Shown: positions 33,478 through 44,900 of the stretch, one piece after another
Layout of the letters: every line of letters starts with the position of its first letter
How positions within the stretch are numbered: the stretch's first letter is position 1
Assembly: GCA_964017045.1 (NCBI GenBank)
Contig: OZ024797.1
Location: 13,795,062-13,859,061 of the forward strand
DNA length: 64,000 nucleotides
Direction of reading: 5' to 3'
Origin: Omphiscola glabra
Lineage: Eukaryota; Mollusca; Gastropoda; Lymnaeidae
The notes under the pieces: generated by a model
What the model was told of the DNA's origin: nothing
Database searches by the model: none
The model's input: only the letters and a program-made list of their open reading frames with translations
Position numbers and translations under genes: made by a program

Positions 33478-34080
33478 CTTTATAGTAATTTCGCATTTTG
33501 TTCGTGGCTGGCTGGCAAAATTTTCGGACGGCTACATGACCCACTTCCCGTCAACCTATCGAGCTGAAACTTGGTACATTGACTCGTTGCCGACGACAAC
33601 ACATTCTTTCAAGTCTTTTAAGCCCCACCCAACAACCTCCAAAAATTAGTTTTTCCTGTCTTTCAAGGGGAAGATGGTGGAAGTGTGATGTCACCGATTT
33701 CACGACATAAAATTCCCGATAACTGCGCTAAATGAGATTCTTAGGAAATATATACGTCGCAGGTGCGTTTGGAGCGTAATATTTTCTTTTCTTTGTCTAA
33801 AATTGTTGGTGAAATAAATCTGCGGTGTTAAAGTGGGTTGGTCATTAATTAGAGTCTAATACAGTTCAGGGGCGTGAATAAAAGTGCAGTGGCGAGGATT
33901 TGGTGGGGGTAGGGGACTAAGTGCTTTACTTGTATGCATGTTTTGTCAAATTTTCAGCCCAGCTCCTCAAGCTCGATATTACATTTGGTAAAGAATTTTT
34001 ATACGAAACATTTTGTTGTTAGGATTTGTTTAATTACAACATTGAATGCAGTGCTAGGCTCTGTGCTATGTTGTACATAA
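33478..34080 (+). mobile_element. Dispersed repeat family, copy A (unclassified, ~600 bp)
   Basis: Shares several blocks, in the same order, with 40865-41400 (plus), 44270-44900 (minus) and 63080-63455 (minus). Shared blocks include ttcgtggctggctggcaaaa, gacccacttcccgtcaacct, agctgaaacttgg, attcccgataactgcgct, aaatctgcggtg, ttcaggggcgtgaa and ttttgttgttaggatttg. This is the most complete copy. I see no terminal inverted repeats or long ORF. It could be a SINE-like element, a miniature DNA transposon or the untranslated part of a larger retroelement. Confidence 0.75.
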
Positions 34081-34167
34081 GCATTGACATAAGTTTCGAA
34101 GCAATATTTTTCTTCCACATACCAATCATATTTCAAGTCAGAAAAGTAAGCCGTTTTCAACTGATAT

Positions 34168-34400
34168 ATCCTATAGTATGTTCTGACATCCTTTAGCGTG
34201 GGTCTTATAGCCTATAGTATGGTTCTGACATCCTTTAGCGTGGGTCTTATAGCCTATAGTATGGTTCTGACATCCTTTAGCGTGGGTCTTATAGCCTATA
34301 GTATGGTTCTGACATCCTTTAGCGTGGGTCTTATAGCCTATAGTATGGTTCTGACATCCTTTAGCGTGGGTCTTACGTCCTATAGCATGGTTCTGATATG
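34168..34400. repeat. 42-bp minisatellite
   Basis: About five and a half copies of a 42-bp unit containing tatggttctgacatccttta and gcgtgggtcttatagcc. Fourteen codons per unit leave both strands open. The MVLTSFSVGLIAYS frame and the minus-strand HTIGYKTHAKGCQN frame are artefacts. Confidence 0.92.
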
Positions 34401-34479
34401 CATTACTGATATGAATAACTGTGCGCATGGATATGCGTCTTCTATCCTAAGTTTAGGCTTGAAATCCTTAGCCTAAGAT

Positions 34480-34905
34480 TAATCTATAGTGTGGGTCTGA
34501 TATCCTTAGTGTGGGTCTAATATCATTAGTATAAATCTGATATCCTTAGTGTGTGTATAATATCCATATTGTGAAATGATATCTTTAGTGCGGTCTGATA
34601 TCCTTAGTGTGGGTCTAATATCATTAGTATAAATCTGATATCCTTAGCGTGTGTATAATATCCATATTGTGAAATGAAATCCTTAGTGCGGTCTGATATC
34701 CTTAGTGTGGGTCTAATATCATTAGTATAAATCTGAAATCCTTAGTGTGTGTATAATATCCATATTGTGAAATGATATCCTTAGTGCGGTCTGATATCCT
34801 TAGTGTGGGTCTAATATCATTAGTATAAATCTGATATCCTTAGTGTGTGTATAATATCCTTATTGTGAAATGATATCCTTAGTGCGGTTTGATATTCTTC
34901 GTGTG
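34480..34905. repeat. Higher-order repeat of ~20-bp monomers
   Basis: Monomers of about 17-20 bp ending gatatccttagtg are arranged in a larger unit of about 100 bp, present about four times: gtgggtctaatatcattag, tataaatctgatatccttag, tgtgtataatatccatattg, tgaaatgatatccttag and a gcggtctgat monomer. This order is kept in each block. Confidence 0.85.
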
Positions 34906-35215
34906 AGTCTGATATCCTTAGTATGAGTCTGATATCCTTAGTATGAGTCTGATATCCTTAGTATGAGTCTGATATCCTTAGTATGAGTCTGATATCCTTA
35001 GTATGAGTCTGATATCCTTAGTATGAGTCTGATATCCTTAGTATGAGTCTGATATCCTTAGTATGAGTCTGATATCCTTAGTATGAGTCTGATATCCTTA
35101 GTATGAGTCTGATATCCTTAGTATGAGTCTGATATCCTTAGTATGAGTCTGATATCCTTAGTATGAGTCTGATATCCTTAGTATGAGTCTGATATCCTTA
35201 GCGTGGTTCTGAATT
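34906..35215. repeat. 20-bp minisatellite, homogeneous
   Basis: About 15 identical copies of the 20-bp unit tatgagtctgatatccttag, a monomer related to those in the adjacent higher-order block. Near-perfect identity implies recent expansion of one monomer type. Confidence 0.93.
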
Positions 35216-35275
35216 CCTAAGAGTGGGCCTCATAGAAGTCGTTATAAATGTGGTACTATTTTGTTTTTTTTTGTA

Positions 35276-35452
35276 AGTTGTAACATACCACACCCACACC
35301 TTACGTTGTAACATACCACACCCACACCTTACGTTGTAACATACCACACCCACACCTTACGTTGTAACATACCACACCTTTTGCTGTAACATACCACACC
35401 TTACGTTGTAACATACCACACCTTACGTTGTAACATACCACACCTTACGAAG
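35276..35452. repeat. 28/22-bp minisatellite
   Basis: Three to four copies of a 28-bp unit (gtaacataccacacccacac plus cttacgtt), then about four copies of a 22-bp version lacking one cccaca. Confidence 0.9.
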
Positions 35453-36872
35453 AAGTAATTGAACTGACTTAACGTGTGAATGTTGAATATGAAGTACAAC
35501 AAAATATGAAGTAACACATATTTTTTTTAAAAACACATTAGGTGTTAATTTCAGTGTAACGTCGAATTATAACGGCTGTGGCTGGCTTGCGTGGGGGAAT
35601 TCAGATCAACGCTACACCTACGATACCAGCTGTAACGCACATCCACATATTTCCTGCCGTGTGGCGCCATCTTCCCCATCCATTAAATGCTAATCTATTA
35701 GTGTGCCGCTCCATTAACCTCCACTTAAATCCACCCCAGTGCATGAGTAAGTGATCAGAAAAAACTTGGCGTGAATAATGTAAGCCAGTCATTATCTGTA
35801 AGCATTTAGATGCTAGTGTTTAAAAAATACTAACAGGTGTTGATAAGGTATGTCCTCCGTGGTTGTGGGGTAGGGGGGATGCGCGAGAAAGAACGAGTGT
35901 GGGTGGGACGGCACACATTTTTCAAGTTGTCACAGCCACTTCTAATCAACACCAGTGACCAGCGACTGACCATCTCCGCAGGACTACATAAACAAGAGTA
36001 CGTAGGTCTTCTCCACGGGTCAGCTTTCGGACCGCGGCGTTAGATTTCACGGTTTGACCGGCCCGGCGGCCACAGCGGCCAGGCGAGTCAATAATGGACT
36101 GTTAAATCGAGTTAAAACTTGGCGGTCTCCGGGAGATCCAAGCGGAAAATGTCATTTAGGTGGACGTTCAAGGGAAACAACCCGTCCAGCGCCTGGGCGA
36201 CGACGCGTCTGGCAACGGGCGGACAACTCATCCACTTGTAATCACTGTAATCGACCGAGCGGGTGTTCGCCTGACAGTACTAATGATGTGACATGCAATC
36301 TTTGAGGACTGACCTCCCTTGGTGGTGTGAGGGAGGGGGGTATTGAGTGGTTCTAGCACATGGCTCGGAATCTCTAAGAAAATCGTCTGGGATTTCTTCA
36401 GTTTAGAACAAGAAGTCGAGTGGGTACCTCCGCTCCCCCCCCCCACACACACACACACTCTTATTACGGCACTGCGTTGACGATTATAAATAGTAAAAAT
36501 TGTCAGTTTGCATTGCATTGACAACCACGACTTACTATAGCTCAGTGCCGTCAGTGCGCGTCATCAACTGCCGAAGAGAAAGGCAATTTGACACTGAGCT
36601 GATATCATATCAATGATAAGTTTGTATCAACGCTTGGACATGGAAGCAATATTTCCAGGTGTACATGTAACAACTACATTCAACAACGCCATGGAACTGT
36701 GTCACTACTCATTCTGCTGTCACATACCTGATATCATCGATCAGAAATGTGTTTATTTTAAGTCCCGGCTCGCTCAAATGATCTGTCTCCGTCAAGTGCA
36801 TTCGTTATTTAGTACACTATGGCCGAAACTTATGGAAACCCCGTCAACTAGGGCAGCGGGGGGGGGATCACT
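35453..36872. other. Unique sequence with a GC-rich patch
   Basis: A CpG-rich patch at about 36030-36310 carries an 83-codon plus-strand frame that starts at TTG and has no recognised motif. A poly-C/CA run lies near 36435-36460. Nothing here reaches the level of a gene call. Confidence 0.4.
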
Positions 36873-38325
36873 GGGGGATGACTGTTGAATCACTGGGGGA
36901 TGACTGTTGAATCACTTGGGGATGACCGTTGAATCACTTGGGGATGACTGTTGAATCACTTGGGGATGACTGTTGAATCACTGGGGTATGACTGTTGAAT
37001 CACTGGGGATGACTGTTGAATCACTTGGGGATGACTGTTGAATCACTTGGGGATGACCGTTGAATCACTTGGGGATGACTGTTGAATCACTGGGGTATGA
37101 CTGTTGAATCACTGGGGATGACTGTTGAATCACTTGGGGATGACCGTTGAATCACTTGGGGATGACTGTTGAATCACTGGGGGATGACTGTTGAATCACT
37201 GGGGGATGACTGTTGAATCACTTGGGGATGACCGTTGAATCACTTGGGGATGACCGTTGAATCACTTGGGGATGACCGTTGAATCACTTGGGGATGACTG
37301 TTGAATCACTTGGGGATGACTGTTGAATCACTTGGGGATGACTGTTGAATCACTGGGGTATGACTGTTGAATCACTGGGGATGACTGTTGAATCACTTGG
37401 GGATGACTGTTGAATCACTTGGGGATGACCGTTGAATCACTTGGGGATGACTGTTGAATCACTGGGGTATGACTGTTGAATCACTGGGGATGACTGTTGA
37501 ATCACTTGGGGATGACCGTTGAATCACTTGGGGATGACTGTTGAATCACTGGGGGATGACTGTTGAATCACTTGGGGATGACTGTTGAATCACTTGGGGA
37601 TGACCGTTGAATCACTTGGGGATGACTGTTGAATCACTTGGGGATGACTGTTGAATCACTTGGGGATGACTGTTGAATCACTGGGGTATGACTGTTGAAT
37701 CACTTGGGGATGACTGTTGAATCACTTGGGGATGACTGTTGAATCACTTGGGGATGACCGTTGAATCACTTGGGGATGACTGTTGAATCACTGGGGTATG
37801 ACTGTTGAATCACTTGGGGATGACTGTTGAATCACTTGGGGATGACTGTTGAATCACTTGGGGATGACCGTTGAATCACTTGGGGATGACTGTTGAATCA
37901 CTGGGGTATGACTGTTGAATCACTGGGGATGACTGTTGAATCACTTGGGGATGACCGTTGAATCACTTGGGGATGACTGTTGAATCACTTGGGGATGACT
38001 GTTGAATCACTGGGGGATGACTGTTGAATCACTTGGGGATGACCGTTGAATCACTTGGGGATGACTGTTGAATCACTTGGGGATGACCGTTGAATCACTT
38101 GGGGATGACTGTTGAATCACTTGGGGATGACTGTTGAATCACTTGGGGATGACCGTTGAATCACTTGGGGATGACTGTTGAATCACTGGGGGATGACCGT
38201 TGAATCACTGGGGATGACTGTTTAATCACTTGGGGATGACCGTTGAATCACTTGGTGATGACTGTTGAATCACTTGGGGATGACTGTTGAATCACTTGGG
38301 GATGACTGTTGATGACTGTTGTTTG
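36873..38325. repeat. 22-bp minisatellite, ~65 copies
   Basis: The largest array in the window. The 20-22 bp unit is gactgttgaatcacttgggg plus at. Variable sites are gac(t/c)gtt, and cttgggg, ctggggg, ctggggt or ctggggat. The variant series ctggggtatg, ctggggatg, cttggggatg recurs at about 36980, 37093, 37355, 37465 and 37910, so the array has higher-order structure. The unit contains TGA stops in several frames, and no long frame crosses it. Confidence 0.95.
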
Positions 38326-38722
38326 ATAGTTAGGATGTTGAAAACAACACAATCCCACAGCTAGCTTTATTGACCGGTTTGATTTCGGGGCGCTACTCTC
38401 ATGCCCCCCATCTCACAGTTGACTCGGCGGTTACAATCTGAGCGTGATCTCGCCTAGTCCTCGTCCCGTGATCCCCTCGTGCGCCGCGGGCCACGGACTC
38501 CTGCTATTTACAAATATTTAGTCTGGCCATCTTTTGTTGACTTCCCCAACATCTAAATTGTAGTTGCCGCAGATCCAATGTTTGCATCCCCAACACCAAC
38601 ACCGGCATCTTGGATGCTGCTCCCCCACTTCCCGCAACGTCCGTGCACCCAGGAAGTATATTGAATTATTGACGGATGGAGCAATAAGTAGTTGGGTCGT
38701 AATAAATAAATGAGACATTTAA
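38326..38722. other. Unique sequence
   Basis: Moderately GC-rich unique DNA; no gene or repeat seen. Confidence 0.45.
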
Positions 38723-38910
38723 CATGGGGTGGGGGGTGTTTGGGGTGGGGGATGTTTGGGCTGGGGTGTTTGAGGATGGGGTTTTGGGAATGTTTGGGGT
38801 TTGGGGATGTTCTGGGGTGGGGGTGTTTGTAGTGGGAGATGTTTGGTGTTGGGAATTTTGAGGTGGGGGGGGGCGTTTGGGGTGAGAGATTTTTGGGGTG
38901 GGGCTAGTCC
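38723..38910. repeat. GT-rich degenerate repeat
   Basis: Loose repeat of the form tggggtgggggatgttt with variable spacing, about ten to eleven copies. The strand is nearly free of C, and the minus-strand Pro/Gln frame is an artefact. Confidence 0.8.
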
Positions 38911-40055
38911 TATTGGCACTTCTTGACTGGAACGTAGAGAACGTTTAAGAAATTGGAGGTTAGGGCTTAGGAGTTTGGATTAAAATAATAACCTATTTTA
39001 TATAATATCAGCAATGATATTTGTTACCTTTGTCTCCATCCATTTGGTGTTTAGCAATTAACATTTAAAGTTTAATTATCCCCCCCCCCCCCCAAAAAAA
39101 AAAAAAGTGGCCTCAGCGATTCTCAAAAATCTGGTATTTAGTGACCACACTCTCCCTCTTCTCTCCTTTCATTCAAGCTATGTTCAAATAATTCATTTAA
39201 AAATGTAAAACTCTTAATAAATGTCTTGAGTCACTCTGTCACTATAAGTGGATCCCAAAGAAACTGCGAGGACCGATTGAGAGGGGTGGGGGTCTAGAGG
39301 TCAATCGTTTTAAGATCCGCTGTTTGAATGTTCCGTGCCTCTTCACCTCGTGCAGTTGTTTTAAGGCGATAACACTTCCGGTCCACCCGACCTCCCCCCC
39401 ACTCAATATCTTTAAATTACTATAACTGTGAGATAATAGAGAGACACGTGTTGATGGTCGACCAATGTGTCCGACTTCTAGCACCACGCTCCACTGTTAT
39501 AAATGTGTATAAATCACCATTAAAATGGTGATGCTGGTGCGCCGGCAGCCCATTTACTGTAAGCATTTAATGAACACACCACACACAAAATTGAATATAG
39601 ATCGACCGACAAAGTCTCAAATGTGACATCTGGGGTTAGAACTTTATTTACATACATGCATGCCTGATCAAAGGACAACACCAGCCCAGGCAACACTGGG
39701 CCGCCACAACATGTCAACAGATGTCATCTATATGTCAAACGTGGGGTTATGTCAAGTTTATTCAAACAGGAGACCAACACATGACACGTGAAAGCCCCCC
39801 CCCCCCCAACCTCAATTTCCCGCCCCTCCCTTTTTTCTTATATTTTTTTTTTTCATTTTAACTCACAGCTATCCTCTGACACCTACCTTGGATGGGACGG
39901 AAGTACATTATAGGGATACGGCTGACATCCCATCTCTACGCCTACCTTGCGTGACGGGGGTAGCCGTGCGCTGTCTTGGAACACAGCTGTTGCAAAGTTT
40001 CGGAATGTTTGATAACCTTCGCATTTTTTTCTTTTCTTTGGCATCTTTGGAACTG
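38911..40055. other. Unique sequence
   Basis: Poly-C then poly-A near 39080-39105, a poly-C run near 39797, and T-runs near 39845. The frames present are 65-81 codons and unrecognised. Confidence 0.45.
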
Positions 40056-40350
40056 TACCCGAGCTGTACCCGAGTTGTACCTTACTTGTACTAAACATTT
40101 AAAAGGCTGTAAACTGCAGCACTAAAGCATAAGGGATCTGTAAGCATTGATGTCAAAAGGCTGTAAGTGGAATGTACCTAAGATATACAAAAGATGTACC
40201 AAAGATGTAACATATGTACCACGGATGTACTAAAGATGTACCAAAGATGGGCCAAAGGTGTACCAAAGATGTACAGAAGATGTAACAATGATTTACCAGA
40301 AATGGTATGTACCAGAAATTTAGCAAGGATGCACCATAGATGTACCAGCC
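40056..40350. repeat. ~11-bp TGTACC-type repeat
   Basis: Short diverged repeats of gatgtaccaaa and tgtacccgagc type at 40056-40090 and 40168-40350, separated by a small unique spacer. About 16 copies in total. Confidence 0.75.
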
Positions 40351-40864
40351 TGTAACAGGACTAAAATTCCGGACAGCTTTCATTCCCGTGTTTATATATA
40401 GATCGCCAGAAAAAGTTTCCATCATAAACCGTGCCATTGTGTGACGTCATATATCAAGGATTGGAGTCAAAATCATTGAACCGTAGCGGAGTCCATGACG
40501 ACAAATCCCACGTGTTTCCCGGCAAACATTCGCTTACCAATTAAAGAGAGTATTAATATTAACGCCGGCTGTTTAAAAATGCTTCAAATTGAAGTCACGG
40601 TTCAATGACCAGCGCCCACACTTCGTGTTCCTGACAACCAACTGTTAATTAAAGTAAATGGGCTTCGAAGGGGGGGGGGGGTAGGGGAATCCTATCGGCA
40701 GGTGGATCACGGCAGCGCTTGTCCCCAGTTGAAGCATATATTTAATAGTATAAGAGAGAAGCCCCCGGCCAGCCAGTCAGTGTCAGCTGTTGTGTGTGCG
40801 GAGATATACGTGGCGTCAACTAAGAGTCTTCGGTACGGTCTTGAGTCTTAATAAGTTTATCTGA
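40351..40864. other. Unique sequence
   Basis: G-run near 40671-40682. No feature supported. Confidence 0.45.
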
Positions 40865-41400
40865 CGCCCAAAAACGCTTGTTTTTTTGTTGTTTTTTTTA
40901 AATTTATATTAACTTCACTTTTGTTCGTGTATTTCTGGCTGTCAAAATCTTCGGACTGCTAATTGACCCACTTCTCGTCAACCTATCCAGCTGAAATTTG
41001 GCTCATATACTTTTTGCCGATGACAACACATTCTTTAAAATATTCATTCCCACCCCTAAACCGAACTAACAAAATTCAGCTTTTCATGTGTTTTCAAGGG
41101 CAAGGTGAGGGACATAGGGTGACACAGATTTCCAGAAATAAATTCCCGATAACTGCGCTTGAGGGGATTGTTTTCTAAAAACACTATCGCAAGTGCGTTT
41201 GGTGATCATTATTTTTCGATTGTTTTTCTAAAATAGTTGGGGATAATCTCCCCTCAACCCCCCCCCCCCCCACGTTTTTTTCAATTGCTGGATATTACAT
41301 GCTAAAAAAGATTAACACCAAAAAATTTTGCTTTTTATGGTTTGTTTAATTTTAAATTAAATTAAATGCTTCAGCTCAACTCTATAATTACTTGCTTCAA
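40865..41400 (+). mobile_element. Dispersed repeat family, copy B
   Basis: Same order of blocks as copy A: ttcgtgtatttctggctg, gacccacttctcgtcaacct, agctgaaatttgg, gacaacacattcttt, attcccgataactgcgctt, gtgcgtttgg, then after a poly-C run gctggatattacatgc and ttttgctttttatggtttg. It lacks the aaatctgcggtg to ggcgtgaa segment present in A and D, so it has an internal deletion of about 100 bp. Confidence 0.7.
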
Positions 41401-42797
41401 TTCATCTCTCTTTCAGCTTTGGACATGTAGATTAACAAACCATGGTGTTGTTTGTTTGGTTTTTATTTTTTAAATCTAAGACGATTTCCGATCAATTGGA
41501 TGAGTTAATAGGAAGATTTTACAGCCTCTTTATTTGAAGCATTAAAATCTGTTAAAATAAAAGATGCTCAATATTCCTAAAGTTGCCGTACAGCCTAAAT
41601 GGCGCTGTCTTATGGCTGTCCTTGTAGTAACGTGAAGCTTGTGTGTGTTCTAGCTTGGCGGCCAGCCTACACAGCAGCCTTGTCTAAGGTCACGTCTTTA
41701 CACAGACGACACAGTAGTTGAAGGGTATCCACCCCCCCACCGCTACACACCAACTACTTGATATTTATTTTGGCGTATGGATAGTTTATTCTATTTTTAT
41801 TTTCAATACTTATCCCACTTGCAAGTATCCAAATTTGCGCTCGAATTATTCTCGAGCACAGCTTTTAAACGGTGGAAAAAAATATGTTTGCGAAGGCAAT
41901 CTGTTTGCGAATGTCAATGGTATGCGTATGAGAATCAATGTTGTGATATGTGGGATTACAGTACATGATGATAACCCGATATAGTGCAGGCATGAGTGAA
42001 CAAGGCGTAAGATTGTCAATGATGGGAGAGAGCGAGTAGATATATAGAGAGAGTGTTGTGTGATGGACGCGAGAGAGCTGTGTCACAGTCAGGGAGTTTG
42101 TATTAGATTCACGTTGACGAGAGTTGTGTGTTGCTGAGTCTGTCGGACGTATTGAACAGTAGTGATTTTTTCTGTGTATCTTTTTGATTTGGAGGTGATG
42201 TTACATGACCATTCGGTACATGATGAAGTTCAGAAATGTATAGTTTTATTTGATAAAGTCAATTTTGTAGTGAATTGGACTAACATACAGGAAAAGTTGC
42301 ACCAGCCAAAGGATATTAGGAGAGACCAGGCTTGTCGTCCGACAGTAAGAGCAGAGGTCGTCTCAACCTGGGAGATTTCCAGCTCGTCCGCGAATAAGAC
42401 CAGTTTGCGAGTGTGCGGACTACTTTGACTTTGATCTGGTTTTAAAGCCCTCTTCCACACTTCCCAGTGGTCAGAAATTCTGATCAAAGCTTGGACCAGT
42501 GGAGAAGATATTGAATAAAATACTCGATGATCACAGCGACGCCAAATGCTTGTAGGGAACACAAGTCGCTAATAACTGACATAAAAAAACCTGCTTTAAC
42601 TACTAATGAATTACTCATTAAAGTTCTATTTTCACTTCAGCATCTACAAGGAAATCGTTTTACAAAATTTTCTTAAACTTCTTACATGAAACTGTTGTAT
42701 ATCAATATTATATTGTCTGTTATAGTATAATATAGTATAACAAGGAACTGCATAATCTGTAGTTTGAAACTGTACTACAAGAGACGGGGTGTCGAGG
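41401..42797. other. Unique sequence
   Basis: An acceptor-like ctctctttcag lies at about 41405-41416, with no convincing exon after it. Frames of 73-110 codons at 41.7-42.6 kb overlap on opposite strands and are unrecognised. Confidence 0.4.
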
Positions 42798-42858
42798 TAC
42801 CGAGCCTTGACGCTGTACCGAGCCTTGACGCTGTACCGAGCCTTGACGCTGTACCACG
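42798..42858. repeat. 18-bp minisatellite, ~3 copies
   Basis: Three copies of accgagccttgacgctgt followed by a partial copy. Confidence 0.9.
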
Positions 42859-43741
42859 CTGTGATCCAGCTGAGACCGACAACGTGTCAAGTGGATAAGG
42901 GCGCCGAAAACAGGGGAATGCCCCCAACCCCCCAAGCAGCCAACAACAGCCTCGGACGCTACTAGTAGCATGGTGGGGACTTTGACCGTTTCCCTTGAAT
43001 TACAAGCCCCCCCCCCCAAACACACACATCTTTTACCCACATTCCATTTTCCCTAAATACCGGCAAGTGTCCATATTGACGTGTGGCTCCCCCCTCCTCC
43101 TCCCAACCCCCTCGACTTTCATAACGTACTTATGACGTGTGCCTCTCAGAGTCCGGGTTTGTACTCAAGAGCCGGACTCCATTTTTAAAGCTGGGTGCCG
43201 AGACCCGGAGAGATGGTCGGCTGCCAGCCTTTTCAGACGGTGGCCACCGAGCTGTCGGCATTAACAATGGTAGAAACTTACGCGGGTAGATGAACGGGGC
43301 AGGGTAGGAGGGAGTGGGTGGTGGGGGGCTTTGGTTGTGGGTATTAACTAGTCGTAAACCTCGCCGTGGCCAAGCGGAACCGAGAGGGCGATTCTCTCCT
43401 CGCAATTATCTGGAGCAGTTCTATCGGATTTCCATTCTGGGAGCCCGATATTTTTATTCCAGTTTTATTTTTCTGGGGCCGCGGATGAGGGTCCAATAAA
43501 TGGCCGGCTTTATGGGCTCGGTGTTTAATGGAAGGATGTCGGGGCAGTGAGGGGTGGAGGGGGTGGCCCTGGGAGGCCTCGGCATGTCACAAAATACGGA
43601 GAGTTCCTAACTTGACTTTGGTGTCATCACTGTAACCCCAAACCGGACACCCCCCCCACCCCACTCTGAAACGCATTAAGGAGAAGTTACTCCAAACAAA
43701 CAAAACACAATGCTGTTCTGCTGGATCGTAGCCTAGAAGTG
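42859..43741. other. Unique sequence with GC-rich patch
   Basis: GC-richer sequence at about 43130-43600 with several short frames on both strands. None has an identifiable domain or paired splice sites. Confidence 0.4.
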
Positions 43742-44032
43742 CAGAGGTACTTGGGATAGAAATTACTCATGAATTGATCGAGGTACTTGGGATAGAAATG
43801 ACTCATGAATCGAGGTACTTGGGATAATGACTCATGAATTGATCGAGGTACTTCGGATAGAAATGACTCATGAATTGATCGAGGTACTTCGGATAGAAAT
43901 GACTCATGAATTGATCGAGGTACCTGGGTTAGAAATTACTCATGAATTGATCGAGGTACTTGGGATAGAAATGACTCATGAATTGATCGATGTACCTGGG
44001 ATAGAAATGACTCATCTAATTGATCAAACAGA
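43742..44032. repeat. 36-bp minisatellite
   Basis: About eight copies of a 36-bp unit containing gatagaaatgactcatgaat and tgatcgaggtacttgg, with internal deletions in the third copy. Twelve codons per unit give the EMTHELIEVLRI frame. Confidence 0.9.
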
Positions 44033-44269
44033 AACTACAGGGATTAAAATGGCGCACTGTACTTTATGGTTAAAAAAAAATTATAAAAGGAATTGTTGCT
44101 TGACATCTATGGTGTCGAACTGCCTGATATTCGACACGAGTATCATTCAGTGCCCATAAATAAAAAGTACATTTCTCGTTGCTATTTAAGTGAATTCAGA
44201 ATTCCATAAAAGAGAATGTAATCAAGGCTAGAAACTCTTTGTACTGCACTGTCTGCCTCCACTGACGCC

Positions 44270-44900
44270 ATTGAAGTATGCCTCGGTGAGTTTTGTCTAT
44301 TAAACATTAAAAAAAAAATCATTATGAAACAAAACCCTAACAACAAAGCTTTTCGTGTAAAATTTAATATCGAGTAATGGAGGGGGCGGGGGTGAAAATT
44401 TGACAAAAACACGCACACAAGTAATGCTCTTTATAATACCCCAAATAGTTCCCCTCCCCCATGGCTCGTAATTGCACATTTTTTACACCCTTGAACTATG
44501 TTAATATCCCACCCCACACCCCCCAAATCGCTTTTACAGGGCAGATGTATTTAACCCACTATTTTTTAGAACAAAAGAAAATAGTACGCACAAAACGCAC
44601 TTGAGATATACACGTTTTTAAAAGAACTCTAGCGCAATTATCGGGAGATTTATTTCGTGAAATCAGTGACGTCATGTGTCCTTGATCTCCCTTTTGGAAA
44701 AAAACAGGAAAAACTGATTTTTGGGTTTTGGGGCTGAATAATTCATAGAATGTGTCGTCATTGGCAACCAGTCTGTGGGCCATGTTTCAGCTCGATAGGT
44801 TTACGGGAAGTGGGTCAATTAGCCGTACGAATATTTTGCCACACACCCAGATAGAAAGAAAGAAACACACGGGGGGAAAAAAAACGAAGTTAAAATAAAG
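44270..44900 (-). mobile_element. Dispersed repeat family, copy C (reverse)
   Basis: Reverse complement of the family. Reading minus: ttcgttttttttcccc, tctgggtgtgtggcaaaata, gacccacttcccgtaaacct, agctgaaacatgg, aaatctcccgataattgcgc, gtgcgttttgtgcg, then gtcaaattttcacc, ctcgatattaaatttt and ctttgttgttagggttttg. Like copy B it lacks most of the aaatctgcggtg segment. The minus-strand frame at 44559-44783 is family sequence read through. Confidence 0.72.
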
